A stretch of 64,000 bases of DNA from JBMOGA01 sp049318625. GTDB taxonomy: Bacteria; Pseudomonadota; Alphaproteobacteria; Rhizobiales; Hyphomicrobiaceae. How positions within the stretch are numbered: position 1 is the first letter of the stretch; every line of letters begins with the position of its first letter. Under the pieces are notes generated by a model. That model did not search any database and was not told where the DNA came from. It saw nothing but the letters and a program-made list of their open reading frames with translations. The stretch is taken from positions 43,152-107,151 of the forward strand of contig JBMOGA010000008.1 in NCBI GenBank assembly GCA_049318625.1, read 5' to 3'. Below are positions 55,116 through 63,704 of this stretch, piece after piece. A program made the translations under genes and the position numbers.

Positions 55116-55565
55116 CTAAGCGCGCGGGACCTCCAGGAACTCGACGGTCAGGCCGTCGGCGTCACGGACGTAGCAGACCTTGCGGCCCTTGTTCGGTCCG
55201 GCGTCGATGGCGATGACTTCTCCGACCAGATCGAACCCGTAGCGGCCGGCGATGGCGAGCGCCGCCGCCGCGTCATCGACGTCGAGGCCGACGTGTGCGG
55301 AGCCGGTGTCGCACAGCCGCGGCCGGACAACCTGGCGGTCGGCGGGCGCGGTGTAGCGGATCAGTTCGATGCGGTGCTTGTCGGGGCCGACGAGAAAGGC
55401 GATCTCGACCTCCGGGCCGGCGATGGCGGTCATACGCGAGATCAGGCCCCCATCCCGCGGCCCGCGCGATTGCAGCGCGAAACCGAGGCCATCGGCGAAG
55501 AAGTCGATGACCCGGTCGAGGTCCGTCACCGTGAAGCTCGTGTGATTGAAGCCGAGGACGCGCAT
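55116..55565 (-). CDS. VOC family (glyoxalase-like) protein
   Basis: A 149-residue vicinal-oxygen-chelate protein with two beta-alpha-beta-beta-beta modules. NHTSFTVTDLDRVIDFF has a metal-ligand histidine, EIAFLVGPDKHRIELIRY the first glutamate, SAHVGLDVDD the second histidine and VCYVRDADGLTVEFLEVP the last glutamate. Enzymes of this type include lactoylglutathione lyase and extradiol dioxygenase; the reaction is unknown. It is ten bases from the cupin gene in a small catabolic-looking operon. Confidence 0.88.
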   Translation of the reverse strand: MRVLGFNHTSFTVTDLDRVIDFFADGLGFALQSRGPRDGGLISRMTAIAGPEVEIAFLVGPDKHRIELIRYTAPADRQVVRPRLCDTGSAHVGLDVDDAAAALAIAGRYGFDLVGEVIAIDAGPNKGRKVCYVRDADGLTVEFLEVPRA

Positions 55566-55575
55566 AAGCCGGCCG

Positions 55576-55953
55576 CTACTTGTCGAAGAACTTGTTGGGC
55601 TTCAGGAAGAACGACAGCACGATGGCGCCTTCCGGCGCGTGCGCGGAGTGCCGGTTGCCGGCGGGGCGCCACACGTAATTGCCGGGGGTCGCGCGGCCCT
55701 CGTCGTCCTCCAGATAGCCCTCGATCACCCAGCTCTGCTCGATCTCGACATGCTCGTGGTCCGGCAGCGTGGCGCCCTTGTCGAACTTGGTCAGCGCGGT
55801 CAGCAGCCCGGTTTCCTTGTTCTCCATCAGCACCTTCAGATGGATGCCGGGCCAGCGGGTCGGCGTCCACGGGATATCGTCGACGTTGACATAGCGGGAG
55901 GCGAGCGGGCCGAGGCCCTCGTGGTTCTTGGCGAGCGGCGTGACTGTGGCCAT
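55576..55953 (-). CDS. Cupin domain protein
   Basis: A 125-residue single cupin. Motif 1 is LPDHEHVEIEQSWVIEG (two histidines and a glutamate) and motif 2 is WRPAGNRHSAHAPEG (third histidine), so a metal site is likely. It resembles small cupins annotated as dioxygenase-like (2,4'-dihydroxyacetophenone dioxygenase group), but this is only a likeness. It lies between the FAH-family and VOC genes, all on the minus strand. Confidence 0.85.
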   Translation of the reverse strand: MATVTPLAKNHEGLGPLASRYVNVDDIPWTPTRWPGIHLKVLMENKETGLLTALTKFDKGATLPDHEHVEIEQSWVIEGYLEDDEGRATPGNYVWRPAGNRHSAHAPEGAIVLSFFLKPNKFFDK

Positions 55954-55982
55954 GGTGGGTCCTCCGTTTGTGAACTCTGGAC

Positions 55983-57158
55983 TTAGAGCAATCCGCGCTT
56001 GGCGAGATTGCGCATCAGATCGGCGGCGCCGAATGTCCAGGCCGGTGCCTTGTCCGAGGTCGTCATGCGGTTGACGAGGCTGCCGAGTGCGGCGGCATGG
56101 ATGGTGACGATGTCGCCCGGCTTGTGGGTGAAGCCCATGCCGGGGGCGCCGCGGTCCTCGACCGGCGCGAACATGGTGCCGAGGTAGAGCACCGCGCCGT
56201 CGGGGTACTGATGGACGCCGCCGAACATCTCCTCGGCCAACTCGGCCGGATCGCGGGCGATCTCCGACATCGACGACTTGCCGGTCATCTTGAACCCGTC
56301 GGTGCCTTCGACGGTCAGATGGACGTCCATGCGGCGGACGGTGTCCATCGAGAACGTCGCATCGAAGAAGCGGATGAAGGGGCCGATGGCGGTCGAGGCG
56401 TTGTTGTCCTTGGCCTTCGACAGCAGCAGCGCGGAGCGGCCCTCGAAGTCGCGCAGGTTGACGTCGTTGCCGAGGGTGGCGCCGACGACGCGACGGTCGC
56501 CCGCGACGACCAGCACGACCTCCGGCTCCGGATTGTTCCAGGTGGAGCGCGGATGCAGGCCCGCCTCCATGCCGTGACCGACGGCGGACAGCGGCTGGCC
56601 CTTGGTGAAGATCTCGGCATCCTCGCCGATGCCGACCTCGAGGTACTGCGACCAGGCGCCCTGCGCGATCAGCGTCTTCTTGAGCTCGAGGGCCTGCGGG
56701 GAGCCGGGCTTCAGGCGGCGCAGGTCGCCGCCGAGCTGGCGCTGGACCTCGGCGCGGATGGCTTCGGCCTTCTCCGGCGCGCCCTTGGCCTGCTCCTCGA
56801 TCACGCGCTCGATCATCGAACGGGCGAAGGTGACGCCGGCCGCCTTGACCGCCTGCAGATCATTCGGCGCCAGCAGCCAGGGCTTGCCGGTGTCGCGGGT
56901 CGCCTCCGGCGTGTTGGCGAGCACGGCGTCCAGCGTGGCGACCTTCTCACCGGGCGCCCGGCGCACGAGGTCGGCCGGATCGGCGCTCTCGGCCAAGTCG
57001 CGCATGGTCGGCGCCGCGGCCGTGATGTCGTAGAGCCCATCGGCGCGGACGGCCACCACCGACGGTCCGCCGAGACTCGGCCGCCAGATGCGGCCGGCCA
57101 GTGCACCGGCGGTGCCATCGGCCGGCAGCGCCGCCGCCGCGGTCATGCGATCACGCAT
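55983..57158 (-). CDS. Fumarylacetoacetate hydrolase family protein
   Basis: A 391-residue FAH-fold protein. GRIWRPSLGGPSVVAVR and a long helical part precede the catalytic region: STWNNPEPEVVLVV (metal-site glutamates), ATLGNDVNLRDFEGRSALLL, AKDNNASTAIGPFIRFF, VHLTVEGTDGF and FTHKPGDIVTI. It is close to the long FAH proteins of Bradyrhizobium-like bacteria, which act on 2-keto-3-deoxy sugar acids or catechol-pathway intermediates. GGGAGG lies upstream of the ATG at 57158. It heads the cluster FAH-cupin-VOC. Confidence 0.9.
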   Translation of the reverse strand: MRDRMTAAAALPADGTAGALAGRIWRPSLGGPSVVAVRADGLYDITAAAPTMRDLAESADPADLVRRAPGEKVATLDAVLANTPEATRDTGKPWLLAPNDLQAVKAAGVTFARSMIERVIEEQAKGAPEKAEAIRAEVQRQLGGDLRRLKPGSPQALELKKTLIAQGAWSQYLEVGIGEDAEIFTKGQPLSAVGHGMEAGLHPRSTWNNPEPEVVLVVAGDRRVVGATLGNDVNLRDFEGRSALLLSKAKDNNASTAIGPFIRFFDATFSMDTVRRMDVHLTVEGTDGFKMTGKSSMSEIARDPAELAEEMFGGVHQYPDGAVLYLGTMFAPVEDRGAPGMGFTHKPGDIVTIHAAALGSLVNRMTTSDKAPAWTFGAADLMRNLAKRGLL

Positions 57159-57224
57159 CACGTCCTCCCGGAACTCTTTTTGTCACGTTGCTTGCCGGCA
57201 AACCTATCAGGTCGCCCGGCGGCA

Positions 57225-58310
57225 TCAACCGGGCTTGCGGCCGGTCTGCCCTGCAACCGCGTCGACCGGTGGCACCGACTTGTCGTGGGGCGGCGCCAAC
57301 CGCGCCGCAAGGTCGACCGTCGCCTGCCGGCCGATGGAGACGGCGTGCTGCTCCAGCCATTTGTCGGTCTCGAAGCGGCCGGCCTCGAAGAGGTGGGCGA
57401 TCAGCCAGCCGTCGGGGCGGACCTTGCTCGCGCTGCCGAGGACGGACGTGTACTTGCCGGCCGCGATCATGTGGAAACGGTGCCGCTTGAGGCGGAACAC
57501 GCGGCCGACGCCCTGGCCGTTGAACAGGCCGAAGCGGGCCTCCTGGGCGGCGACGATCATTTCGAGGTCGCGCAGGTAGGGCTGGCTGAAGGTGATCTCG
57601 GAGACCCGGCCGGCGATGCCGCTCGCGGTGTGAGGAATGCGGCCGTTGTCGTGTGGGTTGAGTTCCACGATCAGAGTATCGTGGCAGGGGCTTTCGCTGG
57701 CCAGCGTGACGACGTCCGGATTGGCGGAGAAACCGCCGTCCCAGTACGCCCGGCCATCGATCTCGACGGCGCGATGCAGTGTCGGCAGGCAGGCCGAGGC
57801 GAGCACGTGGTCGATGGTGAGCCCCGCCCGGCGGAACAGGCGCGGCCGGCCGGTGGCGACGTCGGTGGCGGCGATCAGCAACTCCGGCGCCGCCGCATTT
57901 TCACGGATCGCCTTGAAGTCGATGTTGGCGGCCAGCACGTCGCGCAGCGGGTCGAAGCGGAGCAGATTGAACTCGTAGGGCGAGAGCAGCGCGCCGACGT
58001 TGCTGGCCTGGGCGGCGCTGGTCAACGAAGACAGCAACGGGTTGAGCCGGACGAGGTCGGGGACGCCGGCCCGCTCCACCGCCTGCCAGGTGCGGCGCAG
58101 CGCCATGCGCGCCTCGGAGCGGCCCCCGAGCGCGATGCCCGATGCCGCCGCGGCCGCGTTGACGGCGCCGGCGCTGGTGCCGCTGATCCAGCCGATCTCG
58201 ATGTCCGGCTCCTCGAGCAGGCGATCGAGGACACCCCAGGTGAAGGCGCCATGGGCGCCGCCCCCCTGGAGAGCGAGATTCAGCGTTCGCTTGCCGCGCG
58301 GCCTCCGCAT
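57225..58310 (-). CDS. Patatin-like phospholipase
   Basis: A 361-residue lipid acyl hydrolase. LALQGGGAHGAFTWGVL is the oxyanion loop, GWISGTSAGAVNAAAA contains the nucleophile serine, and YWDGGFSANPD supplies the aspartate of the catalytic dyad. The C-terminal part (RFGLFNGQGVGRVFRLKRHRF) matches the DUF3734-containing patatins. The start at 58310 has GGAGG upstream and lacks the poorly conserved extension of a longer frame. There is no signal peptide; it probably works in the cytoplasm or at the membrane. Confidence 0.91.
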   Translation of the reverse strand: MRRPRGKRTLNLALQGGGAHGAFTWGVLDRLLEEPDIEIGWISGTSAGAVNAAAAASGIALGGRSEARMALRRTWQAVERAGVPDLVRLNPLLSSLTSAAQASNVGALLSPYEFNLLRFDPLRDVLAANIDFKAIRENAAAPELLIAATDVATGRPRLFRRAGLTIDHVLASACLPTLHRAVEIDGRAYWDGGFSANPDVVTLASESPCHDTLIVELNPHDNGRIPHTASGIAGRVSEITFSQPYLRDLEMIVAAQEARFGLFNGQGVGRVFRLKRHRFHMIAAGKYTSVLGSASKVRPDGWLIAHLFEAGRFETDKWLEQHAVSIGRQATVDLAARLAPPHDKSVPPVDAVAGQTGRKPG

Positions 58311-58450
58311 TCGCAAGTCCCACCTCCTCCGACCCCGCACGGACGACGGCCAGCCCGCGCCGATGTTGCACGGATGCGGCAGGCCCGTGCAAGGAACCAA
58401 CATTCCATGTTGACGTCGGACCGGAGCGCGCCGCAGTTTGCCCGCCACCG

Positions 58451-59482
58451 ATGACACACCGTAATCTCATCACCGACGTGCCGGGCGTCCTGGTCGGTCA
58501 TGCCGACGATGCGGGGATCGTGACCGGCGTGACAGCCGTGGTGCTTGAACGTGGCGCGAGCGCGGCGGTGGCCATTCACGGCGGCGCACCGGGCGGGCGC
58601 GACACCGCGCTGCTGGCGGCCGACATGACGGTGGAACGGGTCGACGCCATCGTGCTCTCCGGCGGCTCGGCATACGGGCTCGATGCGGCGGGGGGCGTGC
58701 AGGCGGTGCTGGCCGAGCAGGGCCGCGGGTTTCGCGTCGGCGCGGCGATCGTGCCCATCGTACCGCAGGCCATCGTGTTCGATCTGCTGAACGGCGGCGC
58801 CAAGACCTGGGGCCGGCGCTCGCCCTATTTCGATCTCGGCTGCCGCGCGGCCGAGGCGGCCCGAGCCGGTGATTTTGCGCTCGGCACGGTCGGCGGCGGG
58901 TACGGCGCGACCACCGCCGATCTCAAGGGCGGGCTCGGCTCGGCCAGTTGCGTCACTCCCGGCGGCCACGTGGTCGGCGCGATCGCCATCGTCAACGCCA
59001 TGGGGTCCGGATTGATCGGCGACCGCGGCCAGTTCTGGGCGGCCCCCTACGAGCGGGACGGCGAGTTCGGCGGCCTCGGCTGGCCGGCGCCGCTGCCGGC
59101 CGACGTGTTGCGGCTGCGGATGAAGGGCGGCGGCCCGCCTTCCACCACCATCGCGTGCGTGGTGACCGACGCCACGATCACCAAGGCGCAGGCGCATCGC
59201 GTCGCCGTGATGGCCCAAGACGGGCTGGCGCGGGCGCTGCGGCCGGCCCATGCGCCGATGGACGGCGATACTGTTTTCGCGGCCGGCACCGGCGACAAGC
59301 CACTGGCCGGCGGGGTGGCCGGCCTGACCGAGATCGGGGTTGCCGCCGCCGATTGTCTGGCCCGCGCCATCGCCCGCGGGCTCTACGCGGCGACCGATCC
59401 CGGTCCGCCCTATCGCGGTCCCCCCGCGTGGCGGGACCGTTTCTCCTCACCCCATCATCAGGGCCCGAGCCAAGTGCCATGA
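58451..59482 (+). CDS. P1 family (S58, DmpA-like) peptidase
   Basis: A 343-residue Ntn-type aminopeptidase homologue. NLITDVPGVLVGHADD opens the protein, LSGGSAYGLDAAGGVQAVL and GTVGGGYGATTADLKGGLGSAS follow, and the putative self-cleavage and nucleophile region is GPPSTTIACVVTDA. Related enzymes cut between alpha and beta chains and release N-terminal D- or L-amino acids, or beta-peptides. The stop overlaps the start of a 61-residue gene by ATGA. Confidence 0.9.
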   Translation: MTHRNLITDVPGVLVGHADDAGIVTGVTAVVLERGASAAVAIHGGAPGGRDTALLAADMTVERVDAIVLSGGSAYGLDAAGGVQAVLAEQGRGFRVGAAIVPIVPQAIVFDLLNGGAKTWGRRSPYFDLGCRAAEAARAGDFALGTVGGGYGATTADLKGGLGSASCVTPGGHVVGAIAIVNAMGSGLIGDRGQFWAAPYERDGEFGGLGWPAPLPADVLRLRMKGGGPPSTTIACVVTDATITKAQAHRVAVMAQDGLARALRPAHAPMDGDTVFAAGTGDKPLAGGVAGLTEIGVAAADCLARAIARGLYAATDPGPPYRGPPAWRDRFSSPHHQGPSQVP

Positions 59483-59664
59483 CTGTCGATCGCTGGACCA
59501 TCGCCTTTCTGATTGCCGTCGTGGCCACGGGGCTGCTGAGCTGGCACACGTTCAAGCGCTACCAGGTGCTGGCGTGCGTCGACGGCGGCGGGCACTGGGA
59601 CAAGAAGTCGGCCAAGTGCCGCGACAGGGCGATCGAGGTCAACCGCGTGGGCGTCCGGTCATGA
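59479..59664 (+). CDS. Small membrane protein (61 aa)
   Basis: The protein starts MTVDRWTIAFLIAVVATGLL, a single N-terminal membrane helix, and continues with SWHTFKRY, VLACVDGGGHWDKKSAKCRD and a basic end. Two cysteines may pair outside the membrane. It overlaps the P1 peptidase by ATGA, so it is coupled to it. The C-WDxxxxxC pattern is common in small exported proteins of unknown function. Its end overlaps the stop of the convergent oxidase gene by six bases. Confidence 0.7.
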   Translation: MTVDRWTIAFLIAVVATGLLSWHTFKRYQVLACVDGGGHWDKKSAKCRDRAIEVNRVGVRS

Positions 59665-60903
59665 GAAGCGGTCGGCCCGGTAGGGCCAGGGATCGGTGTG
59701 GGTCGGCTCGCCGGTGACCATCTCGGCGATCAGGCGACCGGACACCGGTCCGAGCGTGAAGCCGAGGTGATGGTGGCCGAAGTCGGCCCATAGACCCTTG
59801 TGGCCGGGAATCGCGCCGATCATGGGGACCATGTCGGGGAAGCACGGCCGGGCGCCGAGCCAGGGCTTGGGGTCGAGGCGATCGGCCAGCGGAAACAACT
59901 CGCGTGCCAGCGGCTCGACCTTGGTGAGTTGGACGGGTGTCGGCGGCGCGTCGCGGCGCGCGAACTCGGCGCCGGTGGTCAGCCGGATGCCGTTGGCCGC
60001 CTGCATCAGCAGATAGCCGTACTCGACGTCGATGACCGGGCGCGCCAGCGCGGCGTTGCCGCGCGCGCCGAAGTGCATGTGGTAGCCGCGCTTCCAGCCG
60101 AGTGGCGGGGTGAAGCCGAGGGGCCGCAGGACCTCTGCCGCCCAGGGGCCGAGTGCCACGACGGCGTCGCGGGCCGACACCGGACCATCGACGGTGCGCA
60201 CCTGCCAGCCATCGGCGGCGGCCTCGAGCGTGCGTGCATCGGCCGTGAGGAAGTGGCCGCCGCGCCGCCGGAACAAGTCCGCGTAGGCCTTCCCCAGCGC
60301 CGACGGGTCGGCGACACTGACCGGATCGAGATAATGGCAGCCGCCAGCCAAGTCGGCCGTCAGGTGCGGTTCGAGCTGCTTGATCTCGGCGGCGGTGCGT
60401 GTCGCGGAGTTGATGCCGTAAAGGCTGCGATTGCGCTCCTCGACCGCGGCCTGCTCGTCGAAGCGCCGGGCGGTGCGGAAGACGCGCAGATAGCCCGTGT
60501 TGCGGATCATGCCGGTGGCGCCCGCCTCCGCCATCAGCGCTTCGTGCTCGACGATGCAGCGTTCGACCAGCGGCCGCATGGCCCGGGCGCTGCGCGCCAG
60601 CGCCTCGGGCGACGACGCCAGGAAGTAACGGATCAGCCAGGGCGCGATCGAGGGCAGCGCCGACCAGTGCACGTGCGCCTCGGGCAGGCGATTGAGGGCA
60701 TAGTCGAACAGCTTGGCGATGTCGCGCGGGAAGCCGTAAGGCACCACGCCCTCGCGCTGGATGATGCCGCCGTTGCCATGCGAGGTTTCCTCGGCGGCGC
60801 CGCGACGATCGACCAGCGCCACCGAGCGGCCCCGCTGCTGCAGGTGGAGGGCCGCGGATACGCCGACCATGCCGGCGCCAATCACGAGAGCATCGTATTT
60901 CAT
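59659..60903 (-). CDS. FAD-dependent oxidoreductase, D-amino acid dehydrogenase-like
   Basis: A 414-residue flavoprotein. The dinucleotide-binding loop VIGAGMVGVSAALHLQQRG, SHGNGGIIQREGVVPYG (flavin region of DadA-type proteins), VVALGPWAAEVL and the C-terminal GHHHLGFTLGPVSGRLIAEM are typical of the D-amino acid dehydrogenase group. It probably oxidises D-amino acids or a related amine. The adjacent P1 peptidase, which may release D-amino acids, makes a functional link possible but unproven. The start at 60903 precedes MKYDALVIGAG. Confidence 0.88.
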   Translation of the reverse strand: MKYDALVIGAGMVGVSAALHLQQRGRSVALVDRRGAAEETSHGNGGIIQREGVVPYGFPRDIAKLFDYALNRLPEAHVHWSALPSIAPWLIRYFLASSPEALARSARAMRPLVERCIVEHEALMAEAGATGMIRNTGYLRVFRTARRFDEQAAVEERNRSLYGINSATRTAAEIKQLEPHLTADLAGGCHYLDPVSVADPSALGKAYADLFRRRGGHFLTADARTLEAAADGWQVRTVDGPVSARDAVVALGPWAAEVLRPLGFTPPLGWKRGYHMHFGARGNAALARPVIDVEYGYLLMQAANGIRLTTGAEFARRDAPPTPVQLTKVEPLARELFPLADRLDPKPWLGARPCFPDMVPMIGAIPGHKGLWADFGHHHLGFTLGPVSGRLIAEMVTGEPTHTDPWPYRADRFS

Positions 60904-61052
60904 GGGGTCTGACGTTCCGAAGTGGGCTGGACTCACCGGGAGACTAGCGCGCCCGCTGGATTGATGCACCGCGGCACACCTGCTACCGCTCGGTCGAAAG
61001 GCGCCGCCGGGCCCGCGGCCGGCGCGCGAGGCCCATTGCCAGCGAGACCAGC

Positions 61053-62360
61053 ATGATTCCCCGTTACAGCCGCCCCGAGATGGTCAGGATCTGGGAGCCC
61101 GAAGCCCGCTTCCGGATCTGGTTCGAGATCGAGGCGCACGCCGCCTCCGCGATGGCCGAGCTCGGCACGATTCCCGCGGCGGCCGCCCAGGCCATCTGGG
61201 ACAAGGGTGCCAACGCCCGCTTCGATATCGCCCACATCGACGAGATCGAGCGGGAGACCAAGCACGACGTGATCGCCTTTCTGACCCACCTCTCGGAGAT
61301 CGTCGGTCCCGAAGCGCGGTTCGTGCACCAGGGCATGACGTCGTCCGACGTGCTCGACACCTGCCTCAACGTGCAACTGGTGCGGGCGGCGGATCTGCTG
61401 GTCGGCGGGCTCGACCGCCTGCTCGCGGCGCTCGAGACCCGCGCCTTCGAGCACAAGACCACGATCACCATCGGGCGCAGCCACGGCATCCACGCCGAGC
61501 CGACCACCTTCGGGGTCAAGCTCGCCTACGCGCATGCGGAGTTCCAGCGGGCACGCCGGCGCCTGTTGTCGGCGCGCGAAGAGGTGGCGACGTGCGCGCT
61601 GTCGGGCGCCATCGGTACGTTCGCGAACATCGATCCGCGGGTCGAGGTCTATGTCGCGGCCAAGCTCGGCCTCGCGCCCGAGCCGGTCTCGACGCAGATC
61701 ATCCCGCGCGACCGCCATGCGATGTATTTCGCGACGCTCGGTGTCATCGCCTCTTCAATCGAGCGGCTCGCCGTCGAGTTGCGGCATCTCCAGCGCACCG
61801 AAGTGCTCGAAGCGGAGGAGTACTTCTCGCCGGGCCAGAAGGGCTCGTCGGCGATGCCGCACAAGCGCAACCCGGTGCTGACCGAGAACCTCACCGGCCT
61901 CGCCCGCATGGTGCGCGCCTACGCGCTGCCGGCGATGGAGAACGTGGCGCTCTGGCACGAACGCGACATCTCGCATTCCTCGGTCGAGCGGATGATCGGC
62001 CCCGATGCCACCGTCACGCTCGACTTCGCGCTGCACCGGCTGGCCGGCGTCATCGAGAAGCTGGTGGTCTACCCCGCCAACATGCGGCGCAACCTCGACC
62101 GCCTCGGCGGGCTGCACAATTCGCAGCGCGTGCTGCTGGCGCTCACGCAGGCCGGCGTGTCGCGCGAGGACTCCTACCGCCTCGTTCAGCGCAACGCGAT
62201 GAAGTCCTGGGAGCACGGGCGCGACTTCCTGGCCGAGCTGCAGGGCGATGCCGACGTGACGGCGCGCCTGCCGGCCAGTGCGCTGGCGGCGATGTTCGAC
62301 GACGCCTATCACCTCAAGCATGTCGACACGATCTTCGCCCGGGTGTTCGGGCGGTCTTGA
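61053..62360 (+). CDS. purB: Adenylosuccinate lyase
   Basis: A 435-residue lyase acting twice in purine synthesis, on SAICAR and on adenylosuccinate. MIPRYSRPEMVRIWEPEARF opens the protein. HQGMTSSDVLDTCLN carries conserved contact residues; the GRSHGIHAEPTTFG loop carries the general acid histidine; the signature loop GSSAMPHKRNP is intact. Length and sequence are those of the short bacterial PurB type. It is on the plus strand about 1.3 kb before purC, in keeping with a purine locus. Confidence 0.97.
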   Translation: MIPRYSRPEMVRIWEPEARFRIWFEIEAHAASAMAELGTIPAAAAQAIWDKGANARFDIAHIDEIERETKHDVIAFLTHLSEIVGPEARFVHQGMTSSDVLDTCLNVQLVRAADLLVGGLDRLLAALETRAFEHKTTITIGRSHGIHAEPTTFGVKLAYAHAEFQRARRRLLSAREEVATCALSGAIGTFANIDPRVEVYVAAKLGLAPEPVSTQIIPRDRHAMYFATLGVIASSIERLAVELRHLQRTEVLEAEEYFSPGQKGSSAMPHKRNPVLTENLTGLARMVRAYALPAMENVALWHERDISHSSVERMIGPDATVTLDFALHRLAGVIEKLVVYPANMRRNLDRLGGLHNSQRVLLALTQAGVSREDSYRLVQRNAMKSWEHGRDFLAELQGDADVTARLPASALAAMFDDAYHLKHVDTIFARVFGRS

Positions 62361-62499
62361 CGTTCAGCGTCGTTCGCGTGGCCCGGATGCCGGTCCCGGC
62401 CCGCTCAACAGGGAGCCGCCGATGAGCCCGCCGTCCGTTCTCCATCTGTCCCGCGGGGCGCCCGGTCGGCCGGCGCCGCGCACGGGAGACCGTTGAACC

Positions 62500-63066
62500 A
62501 TGCGCACCATCGATATCGAGATCCTGCTGGTCCCGGGCCTCGACAATTCCGGTCCCGATCACTGGCAGAGCCGGTGGGAGCGCCGGCTGCCGACCGTGCG
62601 GCGGATCGAGCAGGACAGCTGGTCGCATCCGGTGCGCACGGCCTGGGTCGACCGGATCGTGGAGTCGGTCGCGCGGGCGGAGCGCCCGGTCGTGCTGGTC
62701 GGCCACAGTCTCGGCGTCGTTGCCGTGGCCCACGCCGCCCCAAGGCTGCCCAAGGGCCGCGTCGTCGGTGGATTCCTGGTAGCGCCGCCCAGCGAGGCCG
62801 CGACCGAACGCCTCAGTGAGATCGATCCCGCGTTCCGCCCCTACCCGCGCGAACCGTTGACCTTCCCATCGCTGGTGGTGGCCAGTCGCGACGACGCCTA
62901 CTGCCCGTTCGACGAGGCCGGTGACATGGCGCTCGCCTGGGGGGCCCAGCTGGTCGACGCCGGCAATGCCGGACACATCAACGCGGCGTCCGGCCACGGG
63001 CCGTGGCCGGAAGGCGCGCTGCGATTCGGCGCCTTCCTGAAACAGCTGGGTCCGGCGCCGGCCTGA
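62500..63066 (+). CDS. RBBP9/YdeN-type serine hydrolase
   Basis: A 188-residue small alpha/beta hydrolase. LLVPGLDNSGPDHWQSRWE is the family start, LVGHSLGVVAVAHAA holds the nucleophile serine, SRDDAYCPFDEA the acid, and GHINAASGHGPWPEG the histidine. Substrates are mostly unknown for this family. The ATG follows a short possible reading frame (62422-62496, 24 residues, GGGAG upstream) that I do not call as a gene. It converges on the zeta-subunit gene. Confidence 0.9.
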   Translation: MRTIDIEILLVPGLDNSGPDHWQSRWERRLPTVRRIEQDSWSHPVRTAWVDRIVESVARAERPVVLVGHSLGVVAVAHAAPRLPKGRVVGGFLVAPPSEAATERLSEIDPAFRPYPREPLTFPSLVVASRDDAYCPFDEAGDMALAWGAQLVDAGNAGHINAASGHGPWPEGALRFGAFLKQLGPAPA

Positions 63067-63073
63067 AGCCGGC
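63057..63073. terminator. Weak hairpin at a convergent gene junction
   Basis: Six-base arms GCCGGC flank a five-base loop that contains the stop codon of the RBBP9-like gene. It lies between converging genes and could slow transcription in both directions, but it has no T-run. Confidence 0.25.
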
Positions 63074-63080
63074 TCCGCCG

Positions 63081-63410
63081 TCAGGCCTTCGGGCCGCTCT
63101 CGACCTCGTGCACGGCCTTGGCGAGCAATTCGCCCATCTTCTTGCGCAGGTCGGTGTCCGAGATCATCACGCCCTTGGCGTCGAGGTCGGCCTTGACCTT
63201 GCGGAATACGTCGTCGTCGCCCTTCTCGGCGAGGTCCGCACGGCGAACGGCCTTCACGTACTCGTCCGCTTCCCCGCCGGTCAGGCCCAGCTTGTCGGCC
63301 GCCCACTCGCCGAGCATGCGGTTGCGGCGCGACTCCGATTTAAACTTAAGGTCTTGATCTAGAGCGAATTTCCTCTCGAATGCCTTTTCGCGATCGTCGA
63401 AGGTCGTCAT
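63081..63410 (-). CDS. ATP synthase inhibitor zeta subunit (DUF1476)
   Basis: A 109-residue protein. FDDREKAFERKFALDQDLKF, RNRMLGEWAADKLGLTG and DTDLRKKMGELLAKAVHEVE are the hallmarks of the alphaproteobacterial zeta subunit, which binds F1-ATPase and blocks ATP hydrolysis. It is divergent from purC, a conserved neighbourhood in this class. It is one of the strongest taxonomic markers in the window. Confidence 0.95.
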   Translation of the reverse strand: MTTFDDREKAFERKFALDQDLKFKSESRRNRMLGEWAADKLGLTGGEADEYVKAVRRADLAEKGDDDVFRKVKADLDAKGVMISDTDLRKKMGELLAKAVHEVESGPKA

Positions 63411-63704
63411 CGTGCCCTCCTGTTGAACAAAGTTCGTATCGCCGCGCCACAGACCGTATCCCGGGCTCGATAGCCCGGTCCTCGCCCCCGATCAACCGCT
63501 GCGGTTGGCGCAGAGCGTGGGCGCTCCCCGATAAGATTGTTTCTCCCCCCCGGTTCGGCTAGTGTCCACGGTGATGATCGCGACGGGGGTGAACCCTGCT
63601 CCGTGGCGCCGAACCAACGGCGCGCGGCGCCAGCCGGGTTTCCCGGTCCGAGTAGGAGTGCCGTGCACTCGCCTCCGTGAGCATAGAACCAGAGGACAAG
63701 CGCA
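63411..63704. other. Divergent zeta-subunit/purC control region
   Basis: About 290 bases without a gene. A perfect seven-base hairpin (CCGGGCT and AGCCCGG, 63461-63478) lies nearer the zeta gene. The GC-rich stretch 63600-63660 contains further short inverted repeats ahead of purC. Promoters for both genes must lie here, but I see no box that clearly fits the consensus. Confidence 0.45.

Noticed and set aside
62422..62496. 24-residue frame with GGGAG upstream, just ahead of the RBBP9-like gene
   Set aside because: Too short and proline/arginine-rich to support as a gene or leader without conservation data.
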